From Stenocarpella maydis (lineage: Eukaryota; Ascomycota; Sordariomycetes; Diaporthales; Diaporthaceae), in contig NQMI01000004.1 in the NCBI GenBank assembly GCA_002270565.1, positions 1 through 64,000 on the forward strand: 64,000 bases of DNA, given 5' to 3'. The translations under genes and the position numbers were made by a program. Positions 54,993-64,000 of the stretch are shown here, one piece after another. Each line of letters begins with the position of its first letter. Positions within the stretch are counted from its first letter, which is position 1. Below the pieces are notes generated by a model. It searched no databases. It was not told the DNA's origin and saw only the letters and a program-made list of their open reading frames with translations.

Positions 54993-56294
54993 CTAAGCTG
55001 GATCCGACGCTGATTTTGCCCGTCGGTCGCTCCCAGTACCGGACTCAGTTGGCGTCATGCCACTGACACTGCTTTCCCGGGCCAGTGGTGACAGGAATTC
55101 AGGTGTGACGGATCGAGACTCCACGCCCGGCCTCTTCCCAGATTTGGATCCCGAAGATCCCAGGGCCTTCTTCCTCTTCTGCGAGGCATCCGATGACCTC
55201 CTACTGGCATTTCCTTCCTTGACCTCGAGCGTCGGTGTCGGGCTCCGGCTGGAGTGACCAGAAATGCTGCCGCGGCGCACACTCCCGCTCCGCGACCGCT
55301 TTCCTTCCCGCTCAACCACCGAGAGCCTGCGGTGGTGTGCCTTTTCGTGGTGTGAGTGATGTGGCTTCTCGACCACTGCTACCGGTTTCGCCCACGGTGC
55401 CCACCACAGCCAGCCAAACTGCTCTCTGCGCAGGCGGCGGTCTCTCTCCTGAATCTTGGCGCGGAACAGGGCCCTCCTCTCGTTCTCCCGGTCCCAGTAC
55501 TCGGTCCTGTACAGCTCCCAGTTCTCGCGGAATGTGGGCGAGAAGGGCTTGGCCAGTAGCAGTAGCTTCACATAGTCCCCGCCGGGGGCCAGGTCCTCCT
55601 CCCGGCCAACCTTGTCGTCGTCGCTGGTGACAGATGGGAGGACCGGGTGTCCCTTGCCGGCGAGGTCCAGCTCCTTGTCCACCTCTCGGAGTATGGCGGG
55701 GTCGACGAACTGGTACGAGGAACCCGCCGTATGGGAGAACAAGCCGTAGGTGAGGAACCAGCCCAGCGTGGACAGCGCCTCTGCATACCATGGCCTCTTG
55801 ACGAGCACGAGCTTGAGGTTGAAGGCCCTGATGCCGCGGTTGGTGATGGCAAACCACCTCCTGGGCCACCTGACCCCACGCTCCCATATGCCCGTAGCCC
55901 ACACGAGGGCGGCAGTAATAACACCGCCCATGAAGCACAGCTTCTCGATCATCTCGACGCCCCAGTAGACGGAGCCGCCCAGCCCCCTGCCATCCTCCCT
56001 CGGGGCGAAGAACAGGGCATAGCCGAAGCCCACGACCCAGACACTGAGGATGGAGAGGAAGAAGGTGTGGTGTCGCCTGCGGGCGCGGAGCTCGAGGTAC
56101 TGTGCGCGCAGCGAGGCCTCGAGGATGAGGAGGTTGAGGTAGATCATGGACGGTGAGGAAGGCGCGTGGCTGAGGGGGTCGCCGGGCTTGCCGCTGGAGG
56201 GGGTGACGCCGGAGGTGCTGGCAACCTTCTCGGCAGCCTTCTCGGCGGGCGGGGCGGCGGTGCCCTTGACTATGGAGTCGAGGTCGTCAGGCAT
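54993..56294 (-). CDS. SPO7: Spo7, regulatory subunit of the Nem1-Spo7 phosphatase
   Basis: Spo7 binds the phosphatase Nem1 at the nuclear/ER membrane. The pair dephosphorylates Pah1, steering phosphatidic acid towards diacylglycerol. Single exon, 433 residues. The conserved start of the domain is at residues 50-70 (MIYLNLLILEASLRAQYLEL). It is followed by two membrane segments, about 77-97 (TFFLSILSVWVVGFGYALFF) and 118-137 (KLCFMGGVITAALVWATGIW), the RRWF motif, and a soluble part ending in PFSPTFRENWELYRTEYWDREN. The protein is longer than yeast Spo7 (259 residues) because of a Ser/Arg/Lys-rich tail from about residue 320, probably disordered and phosphorylated. A CT repeat lies in the 5' leader region. 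Start at the ATG at 56294. Confidence 0.92.
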   Translation of the reverse strand: MPDDLDSIVKGTAAPPAEKAAEKVASTSGVTPSSGKPGDPLSHAPSSPSMIYLNLLILEASLRAQYLELRARRRHHTFFLSILSVWVVGFGYALFFAPREDGRGLGGSVYWGVEMIEKLCFMGGVITAALVWATGIWERGVRWPRRWFAITNRGIRAFNLKLVLVKRPWYAEALSTLGWFLTYGLFSHTAGSSYQFVDPAILREVDKELDLAGKGHPVLPSVTSDDDKVGREEDLAPGGDYVKLLLLAKPFSPTFRENWELYRTEYWDRENERRALFRAKIQERDRRLRREQFGWLWWAPWAKPVAVVEKPHHSHHEKAHHRRLSVVEREGKRSRSGSVRRGSISGHSSRSPTPTLEVKEGNASRRSSDASQKRKKALGSSGSKSGKRPGVESRSVTPEFLSPLARESSVSGMTPTESGTGSDRRAKSASDPA

Positions 56295-57388
56295 GGCTGC
56301 GATTGTCGACTGTGGCTGCGGTGGGACGAGGCGGCGGAGGCGAGGTGTCGCAACTGAAGGGGGGACGAGGCGACGAGGCGAGGCGGTGCGAGGCGGTCAG
56401 GCCGGGAGAGCCAGCCGCAGGCACGTAGGACGGGATCGGTGCTCTCTCTCTCTCTCTCTCTCTCCCTCGTGCGGTGTGAACATTCGCATGCGGTACTCTC
56501 ATATGCCTGTCTTGTTGGGCGCTGTGCACCAAGTACGCGTAGCCAGGCTCCTGGTGAGCTGTTGTGGTCGGCCGGTCACATGCGCTGAGGCGCAGCTTCA
56601 GTGGCAGCAGCTGGGGAGGTAGGAGGGATGGCATCTGACGGAATGGAAGCCATGTCTAGACACTGGCAGCCCTGCCCTGCCCTGTGGAAAAGCAGCCAGG
56701 GCCTCGGTTCTATCCGTTTGCTGGGCTGGGCTCTCCCCTCCGCCCCGACCGCCTGGGCCTGTAATCCACAAATGTAGTGTATGTACACTAGTGTACCTGA
56801 GGTGAGCTCCCGGGTCTGCTGCGTCATGGCCTGCTGCACGCAATACGACCTGGAGTTAGCGGCGACAAGAACCGGAACAGCCACCGGTGCAATCGGAGTA
56901 CGGGAGGATTCTGAAGGCCGACTCGGTAACAGGGCATGTATGACGAGACTCGCAAGTTATTAGTGCAAGGCCTGTCGGGGGCCTTTATTGCCATTCCCGA
57001 AGGCATTCAGTGCTGTCCAAGGCCCGTGGCGCTCCTTAACTCCGTCCCACCTACAGGTCGAGGATGCTGCACCGGGCTGGAAGGCAACAGCCCCGTCCAT
57101 GCTGACGACGTTGAAACACCCGCCGCCGTGTCTCGAGGTTTCCCCAAGTTGTTGTTAATAAGAAGAGGACGCGCCCTTGCCTTTCCAGCCCAGGAAACAG
57201 GAGGGATGCCGATCACCAGGCCCAGTGGTCATATATTGTCCGTCATACCTACTAAACCCGCGTCCATAATAATATCCATACCTAGGTCGAGTCTATCCCT
57301 ACGCCCACTCCCCCCCCCCCCCTTGCCTGCTACAGTAATAGCAACACCGCTTCCTCCCCCCTGCCGCCGTCTTCTTAGTCTTGCAACC
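56295..57388. other. divergent promoter region, SPO7 / hydrolase
   Basis: 1.1 kb between opposite start codons. A CT microsatellite at 56442-56464 and a C-run at about 57308-57321. No gene supported. Confidence 0.5.
56442..56464. repeat. CT microsatellite
   Basis: About eleven CT units roughly 150 bp upstream of the SPO7 start. Pyrimidine-rich on the plus strand, so purine-rich in the SPO7 transcript direction. Confidence 0.85.
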
Positions 57389-59048
57389 ATGTCTACCGCC
57401 GCCGCCCTCCCTCAACAACCTCAACATTTCCCACAGCCCGGACTCCCCCCCACCTCCACCTCTCCTCACCCCTCCTCAGACTCCTCTAGGAGATCCTCCA
57501 GGTCAGACTCAAGGTCTAGCAAGCAGGAACAACAACAGCGCGAACTGCAGCGAATGTCGACGTATTTTCCCTTGGGCTACAAAGAGGCCGCCTACCAGTG
57601 GGTAAGTCGTCCGTCTCTTGTCTGTCTCATCTGTTCCCTCTGCCCCGTCTTAGGCGAGACCCACCACGTCACCAAGTAAACAACTGCTGACTGTTGCCCT
57701 CTCAAACCAGTGGACAAGCCTCTCACCGGCTGCATCCGAGCGCAATGTCCTGAAATATGTCCCCTACCTCAGGGACGCCCTCTCCGACTCCGCCAACCCC
57801 CAAGGCGCTATCTCCAGGTCCGACCCCTACGGCCCACGCGTATGGCGGTCCACCATGGTCGCACTGTCCGGCAAGAACAGGGCCCTGAACGAGTACTCTG
57901 TCGAGCGCGTCGGCGACTCGCACGATGAGACCCTCGTCATGCTCCACGGCTACGGCGCAGGCCTGGGCTTCTTCTACCAGAACTTTGAGCCCATCACAAG
58001 AGTCCAGGGATGGCGCCTCTACGCTCTAGACATGCTGGGCATGGGCAACTCGTCGCGGCCGCCCTTCCGGATCAAGGCCAAGGACCCGGCCGAGAAGATC
58101 CAGGAGGCCGAGAACTTCTTTGTCGACGCGCTCGAGGAGTGGCGAAAGATCCGGAGGATCGAAAAATTCACGCTCCTTGGTCACTCCATGGGAGGTTATC
58201 TGGCGACGGCTTATGCGCTCAAATACCCTGGTCATCTGAACAAACTGATTCTTGCGTCTCCTGTCGGGGTTCCTGAGGATCCCAATGCGACAAGCGCCGA
58301 GCTGCCCGAACCCCAGGACTCGACGCTGGCGCAGGAGTTCACCCAGAGCCAGGAGAGCATTGTCCACCAGGATAGCGACACCAGGTCCACGGATGTGCGC
58401 TTAGGAAACAACAAGACGAAGCAGGCCCCCAAGGCCCCGCGGAGGCAGCTCCCTGGCTGGCTTGTTTGGCTCTGGGAGACCAACGCCATCTCGCCATTCA
58501 GCATCGTCCGCATGGGCGGTCCCCTTGGCCCCCGTTTCGTGTCCGGCTGGACATCCCGTCGTTTCAACCACCTTCCGCCCGACGAGGCCACCGCCCTCCA
58601 CGAATACTCATATAACCTGTTCCGCCAAAAGGGCAGCGGTGAATTTGCTCTGACCTATATCCTCGCGCCCGGTGCGTACGCGCGAAACCCCCTCATCAAC
58701 CGCATCGACGAGGTTGGTCGCCAGGTTCTGAAGCCGGCCTCTGAGAACCAGCCAGCCAAGCGCGAAACCGGCTTTCCCATCGTCTTGATGTACGGAGATT
58801 CGGACTGGATGGACGTTACGGGTGGGTTCGCTGCGGAGGAGAAGATCAAGGCACGAGTTGAAAAGGCGCTCATGGAGGGCACGGAACAAGAGAGGAGAGA
58901 CGAGAACGGAAGCGCAAAGGTGATTGTGGTACAGAAAGCCGGTCATCATCTGTACCTGGACAACCCCGACGCGTTCAACAAGTACATCATCAAGGAGCTG
59001 GAAGAGACGAGGGACTACAACAGGAGGAGAAAGGGCCTGCCTGTCTAG
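57389..59048 (+). CDS. alpha/beta hydrolase, CLD1/ABHD5-like
   Basis: Predicted lipase or acyltransferase of the ABHD4/5-Cld1-Ict1 group; yeast Cld1 removes acyl chains from cardiolipin in mitochondria. Two exons (57389-57601 and 57711-59048) encode 516 residues. The intron joins AYQW to WTSLSPAASE. The N-terminal ~55 residues are Ser/Pro-rich and disordered. The oxyanion region is VMLHGYGAGLGFFYQN. The nucleophile elbow is GHSMGG with Ser230. The catalytic His is most likely His483 or His484 in an HHLYLDNPDAFN motif, where HxxxxD also supports acyltransferase homology. The acid residue is probably in VLMYGDSDWMD. A mitochondrial presequence is not obvious. The substrate call is by family resemblance. 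Confidence 0.85.
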
Positions 59049-60389
59049 ATACGATTTGGCCGAGGTTGTAGTTGCGCACGTACATGACTCAAGGGGGCCG
59101 GGGGTGTTAGTCCTCCGCACATTTGCGTTGGCTAGGCGTTGGGACTTGAGATTTAGAGAAGACACGCATGGGCAGGAGTGTCTCATTCTGGGGGTCGAGG
59201 CCGGCGAGCCACGTGCGCTGTGGGAACAAGACGCAGCATAGAAAGACGGAACGCTTCCCTAGAGTGCTATACCACGATATCTAAAGCTTAAATATTTCGA
59301 TGAATAAGTCTATACACATCACCCGAGTAGTCTGGCTTGCCTGGTCAAAATGACACTGTATCTGCGCCCATTCGCAGACTCCTTTCGCGCCACCCTCTCA
59401 AGAGCAGATCAGCCCAGCATCGTGGCCATAAGACACGGAACTCGCCAAATGAATCAGGTCCCGCTCAGGTCTATACCACTAGCATGAGGTCTAGAGCCCG
59501 CACCGACGCCAGAGTCCCTCATAATATCACGTGTCACGAGGTCTCTAACGGGAGGTAGCCTGGTGTTTCCCGGCAGCCGGCCGGGCCAGGCCACACGTCC
59601 TGCCATTCCAAACCGGCGATTTTTTTTTTTTTTTGGTGCTCATTGTAGGACTTAATGGTGCCCTCGGTGGATGTTTAACCATGGCGCCTGCATGCGAACC
59701 TCCGAGCTCGGTCTTGCTCGTTGCCTCTGGTGTGGCAGCCCGGGCACGCAGCTGGCGGGAACGTGGTGGTGAGACACATTGATGCTGATCACAACCCTAG
59801 CAATACAGGTCTCGCGTGTGAAACGGAACCCAAGGCATTCAATGGTTCGCGGGTTTTTCTGGGCTTTACAGCGCCCGTTGGGTGTGCATGTTTGGATCAG
59901 CGAGTACATCGATGCGTGCGACCTGTGATAGTGTCAAATGCAGATAGACAAGAGGAATAAGGCCACTGCGTCCGACGTGAGACGAGAAGCAGCATTAATG
60001 CTGTAGCCGGGACGAGTCCCACAGAAATCTCAAAAAGAAAAGAGGAGCGGGGCAAGAAAGGCTACGAGCGTGTATGCTCTGAAGATGATAATATGAAATT
60101 CATCAGGGGGTAGCTTCTGTGCTCAACGAAGGCCTCCTCCGAGCACTTCTCAACGATGTAGGTGATGCCGGTGAAGGTCTCCCCACTGGAAAGCACAGTG
60201 ACCCTCCTTGTGCGGCTTCGATACTCCTTTTCTGCCACCAGCGCAGCGCGTCACCCGAACTTGAGGCCGCCGACTTACTATGTACACCAACAGAAAGTAC
60301 TGATTAAACGAGTTTAACCCAGGAGAATTCCATGCGTCTATTCATCATCACCCGCCTCCCCCGACACAATAGCCGCCAAGCTGCTATCT
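59049..60389. other. convergent 3' region with low-complexity DNA
   Basis: 1.3 kb between the stops of two convergent genes. A T-run of about 15 bases near 59620-59634. Several frames without support. Confidence 0.45.
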
Positions 60390-63299
60390 TTAACTTGGCC
60401 CTCCCATGTCTTCCATCGACTCTCGGAAGATGCTCTTCCGACTGGGAGCCGGGCTGTTACTCGAACGGGGGGCTTGGGGGCCGGGCGGAGGGTTCAGCGG
60501 GACGACAGGCCCGCCGCTGCTCCTCGCGCTGACGTAGTCCTCGCCGTCATGCTCGTCTGTCGTTGGCGGGCTAATCACCGCGGGCGACGTCCCGGCGGGT
60601 GGGTTGCGAAGGGTGTTGAGCGAGCCCTCCTCCATGATTGGTGGGCTCGCCACGCGGCCCGTCGTCTGCTGCGGGCCCAGTGGTGGCGAGCCGACCAGCG
60701 TCCCGTCCATCGTGCTGACCGTCGCAGGGTCACTGATGTTCCTCAGGTGCCGCTGGTCTCGCTCGCTAAACGCTGATACCCCCGATTCGCCCCGCGGAGA
60801 CTCGTCCTGAGCCCCCGACGCGGCTGTGGGGTTGTTGCTGCTGTAGCTGGAGGTGGGTGCCGGGAGGGGCTTCCCGGCGATGGGGGTGTGATCGCTGCCA
60901 TACGGGGAGGTGGCTGGCAGGGCAGGTGAGTCCGGGCGCACCGACTGCTCGGGGCTGAAGGGTCGTGCTGCGGGAGGGTTCCTCGAGGAGGGCCCCGCAA
61001 ACATGGCACCTCCTGAGGCGGAGTTGCTGCTTACCATGCTTGCGTGGTCTGTGGCAGCTATGGACGAGTATGCCAGCGACGGGTTTTCCAGCGGGCTACT
61101 GCTGCCGCCGGCTGAGCCCAAGTGTGTGTGTTTGTTGATAATTTCCACCGGTGTCAAGGGCGTGTCTGACAGTTCGGCGCGGGGTGAGGTGTCTGCTTGC
61201 AGTCAGTACCTGGCGCTATAGATGTGAGCCCAGGATCCAAGGGAGGAGTGGCGTACCCATTAGCTCGGCGACTTGAGTGTCGCCCATCTCATGGTGCATC
61301 TCATGGTACATCATCTGTTGTTGTAGATACTGCTGCTGTGGATGGGGGGGATGCAAAGCGGAATGCTCCGGGTCTGGGCTGTAAGGCCCGTCATCGCTGG
61401 TGGTGACGGTAGGTGCCTTCGCGTCTGTGCCGGTGGGTTGGCCCCGGATCCAGGACATGATACGGTGGCCGTTCTCGTCCGTTATCTCGCTCATGCCGCC
61501 GTTCTTCTTCAGGTACTTGCGACGGCGCCAGAATAAGAAACCCAGGCCGACAGACGTGAGTAGAATCAGACCCAGGATGACACCAAGCAGTGGGGGCAGG
61601 AACCCTGGGACTCCACCTCCCGACTGAGCACTGTTGGTGGGCAGAGCTGACCCGCCAGTGGCAGCTGGAGCGTATGGGTAGTACGACGAGAGTTTCGAGG
61701 TAGGATATGGCGTGGCAAAGACGGCTGCCAGCGCCGACGTGGCCCAGCCCGTTGGTCCGGGAGTGATCTCGGTCGCGCCGCCTTTCTCGTCGCCGCCGAT
61801 CATTGCGTAGATCATCTCTGGGACGTGGTACTGAGACCAGAGAGTCGGGTCGTAACTCTCAACCCATCTGGATGAGCTCAGATTGAACAACTGAATGATG
61901 CCACCATTGACGCAAGTGAGAGCCGTGCCGGCCTGCGCGGGATAGCCTCCAAAGACCATCATCTGATCCGGGTATGGCATGAAGCACTTGTGCCCCGCAC
62001 GCCCGTAACCAGCACGCCCAGAAGCCACCTTCATCCACATAAAGGACGGAAGTGAAAGGATCCAGACGTCGTCCTTAAAGTCTGACGCATCGGTGGCATG
62101 CAGCCCATCGTATCCACCGTAGTAGTAGATATTGAAACTCGAGTAATCCTGCGCCGGCTGCATGACAACACAGCCTCTGGTGAGCTGTGAAGGCCCGCCG
62201 ACAGTCGGTTGTGTGTACCACTTTCCGCTTGCGATATCGTATATGTCGATGTTTGACATGAACGAAGGGCTAATATTTTCCTGTGCCAGTATCAATATCC
62301 CATCAAACAATATCCAAGTTTGGGTGCATTGTACTCACACTAGCGCTCTGGTTGTCTGAGATATGTGCAGCATTGACGAATTCAGGGTAGACCACACCCC
62401 CCATAGCAACCAAAATCCCTTGTGCGCCGACAGGAACCCAGACAAGCTCAGGATTTGCGCGGCCAGGGATGCTGTCAGGCAGAGTCTGGTTAATCCACCG
62501 CTCCTCGTCCTGTGTCGCCATGTCAAGTGTGATCAAGGTGTTAGAGACGTTGATGGCTGTAAGCGAATCGTTAAAGCCGGGAGCATATATAGGACCCCAC
62601 CCGGGAGCGTGCAAGCCTGAGAAGTAGAATGCCTTGTTCTCTGAGGGGGCGTTGGCAGCACCTCCATAGGCGAGATATCTGGTTAAACCCTCGGGCAGCT
62701 CCTTGCTGATGTAGCCTGGTATGACATCCTTCTCGACATCGTAGCTGGACTGCTGATACTCCATGACATGGTCCGCGTCCGGCTCAGAGAATTTGTCGGT
62801 CTGCCTCAACAGCCCGCCGTACATGAAGAACTCGTGGTCATTCGCAAGAAGTGCTCCGTCGAAATGGTTCGGGGCTAGGTTGCTCGCAGCACCGACAGCC
62901 TTGGGCTTCTGGCTGAAGACTTCGCTGATGTTTTGGGACATGTTGAAGGGCCTGCTGAAATTCAGAGTATAGACGATACCCAGCGGGTTGTCTGTCGGAC
63001 TCCGTTAGGAAGAACACAATGATTGAGCAGGCATCGACCTACTATCCTGGGTTGCTGGGCCGTACGAGCCATCAGCCATGCCTGGAATCCAGTACAGGTA
63101 CCCGCCATCGATATAGACCGTATCTTGCAGAACAGCAGCTGCGACAATCAGTTCAGAGCTCCCCTCTAAAGTGATGGCTGCACATACCTCTTGGTTGTTG
63201 CCACATACACATGGTCGCATTGACCTGATCAGTCTGCCATCCGGACTGTTGGGCCACCACTACGGACGCAAGGCCCACAGCTACCGGAAGTGACCACAT
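60390..63299 (-). CDS. kelch-type beta-propeller, type I membrane protein
   Basis: Five exons (63188-63299, 63043-63138, 62339-62991, 61257-62280, 60390-61192) encode 895 residues. Introns of 49-64 bp all keep frame. A signal peptide (MWSLPVAVGLASVVVAQ) precedes an extracellular propeller-like region with repeated strand motifs typical of kelch/galactose-oxidase domains (VYIDGGYLYWIPG, FFMYGGLLRQTD, DIYDIASGKWYTQP, NIYYYGGYDG, QMMVFGGYPAQ). One membrane helix at about 520-545 (LLGVILGLILLTSVGLGFLFW) is followed by a basic stop-transfer sequence (RRRKYLKK). The ~340-residue cytosolic tail is Ser/Pro/Gln-rich and disordered. Similar fungal proteins are thought to act at the cell surface or wall, but no ligand is known to me. 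The last intron has a tandem acceptor (AAGCAG) that could give isoforms differing by one residue. Confidence 0.85.
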
Positions 63300-64000
63300 C
63301 GTTCGAGCCAAGACACAGACAGTAAATAAGAGAGAACGTAGACCAGCCGCTCTTCAGACTTCTTCGTATACGGATCCTGAGCGACAAGAACAGGAAAACT
63401 TATTTTTTGGCTCGAGAAATTCTGTTAGGTACACATCATCCCCGGACAAGCGTCGTGTTGGGAGGATGGCTAATCGAACATGTCCTCGACTTTGAACAAA
63501 GCCGAATCCGTTGCCTCGTGGGCTAGAATGCGGAACAACAAGCCGTCCAGTGCTGTTGTTGACGTTAGGCACACAAAGCAAGAAGAGGCACGCAGCCACA
63601 GACGGACAGCGCGGAACCGATGAGGAACCACATCTGGAAGAGGCCGGGATCCAGTCTTTGTCTTGAGAAGGGATCAAGATCTTGGAACCAGAAGGGCGGA
63701 ATGATGCAAGCGAATAGGCAGGGCCGGTCTTACCAAACTGTGTGGGTTGGGGCGCAAAGCCGGGAGAACGCTGATATTCCTAGGCGGAGTCAAGCCCCGA
63801 AAGCGTCGAAGAGAACTATGGTCTCTCGGCTAGGATACGATTTGTGAGCTGCAACGTAGAGTTTCTAAGTTGGCTCGCAGGGCTGATGACCAGCGCCGGA
63901 GGGAAAGACGGGGCTGCAGGATGGGCTGCTTGACCGATACACCTCGATAGACGTGTTCCTCTTCGGATGCACCACGTCCCCCCCCCCCCTTCAAAAACAA
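63300..64000. other. intergenic to window end
   Basis: Promoter of the kelch-type gene. A C-run at about 63979-63990. Short frames only. Confidence 0.5.

Noticed and set aside
1..64000. tRNA, rRNA or CRISPR array
   Set aside because: A visual scan for B-box-like words, rRNA and regularly spaced repeats gave nothing consistent. A covariance-model search would be decisive.

Overview
This window reads as nuclear DNA of a filamentous ascomycete (Pezizomycotina, most likely a Sordariomycete). The coding genes carry short introns of about 50-150 bp with GTAAGT/GTGAGT-type donors and CTNAC/CTGAY branch sites. Proteins such as a Zn2Cys6 regulator, a phytase, END3, SPO7 and a rhodopsin-domain membrane protein are fungal in character. 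One AT-rich island shows the CpA-to-TpA change typical of repeat-induced point mutation (RIP). I cannot name the species. I found about sixteen intact protein genes and at least three pseudogenes. I saw no rRNA, tRNA, CRISPR array or obvious secondary-metabolite cluster.

Region 1 (1-7.9 kb) is accessory DNA. A decayed rhodopsin-domain membrane protein gene on the minus strand (about 1228-3293) is split by a ~594-bp solo-LTR-like insertion that landed inside one of its introns and has a target-site duplication. A second copy of the ~594-bp element in the same orientation and a third in the opposite orientation flank a 1.8-kb AT-rich, RIP-mutated transposon remnant. Three single-base Ns lie at or near these repeat ends, so the local order may be an assembly guess.

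Region 2 (7.9-28.2 kb) holds an inositol monophosphatase, a single-pass membrane protein, an F-box gene wreck, a membrane-anchored histidine acid phosphatase (phytase), a large disordered protein with a coiled coil, SEC62, a secreted RNase T2 and a GNAT acetyltransferase.

Region 3 (28.2-32.6 kb) is about 4.4 kb in which I see no convincing gene.

Region 4 (32.6-46.6 kb) is dense and housekeeping-like: phospholipase D, an EPS1-like ER protein disulfide isomerase, tyrosyl-DNA phosphodiesterase, acyl-CoA-binding protein, an AIF/FSP1-like flavoprotein and END3. Gene pairs alternate between convergent (stops 226-560 bp apart) and divergent.

Region 5 (47.5-63.3 kb) holds a ~1277-residue Zn2Cys6 protein, a dual-specificity phosphatase, SPO7, a CLD1/ABHD-type hydrolase and a kelch-type type I membrane protein.

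Several genes touch phospholipid or inositol metabolism (phospholipase D, SPO7, ACBP, CLD1-like lipase, phytase, IMPase), but they are scattered among others and I do not claim a cluster. The most informative part of the window is the repeat region at 1-6.5 kb, above all the strand-specific RIP footprint and the intronic insertion. I did not find a clearly new molecular system. All exon boundaries were read by eye from splice consensus and reading-frame continuity. Where no ATG opens a frame, the first in-frame ATG was used.
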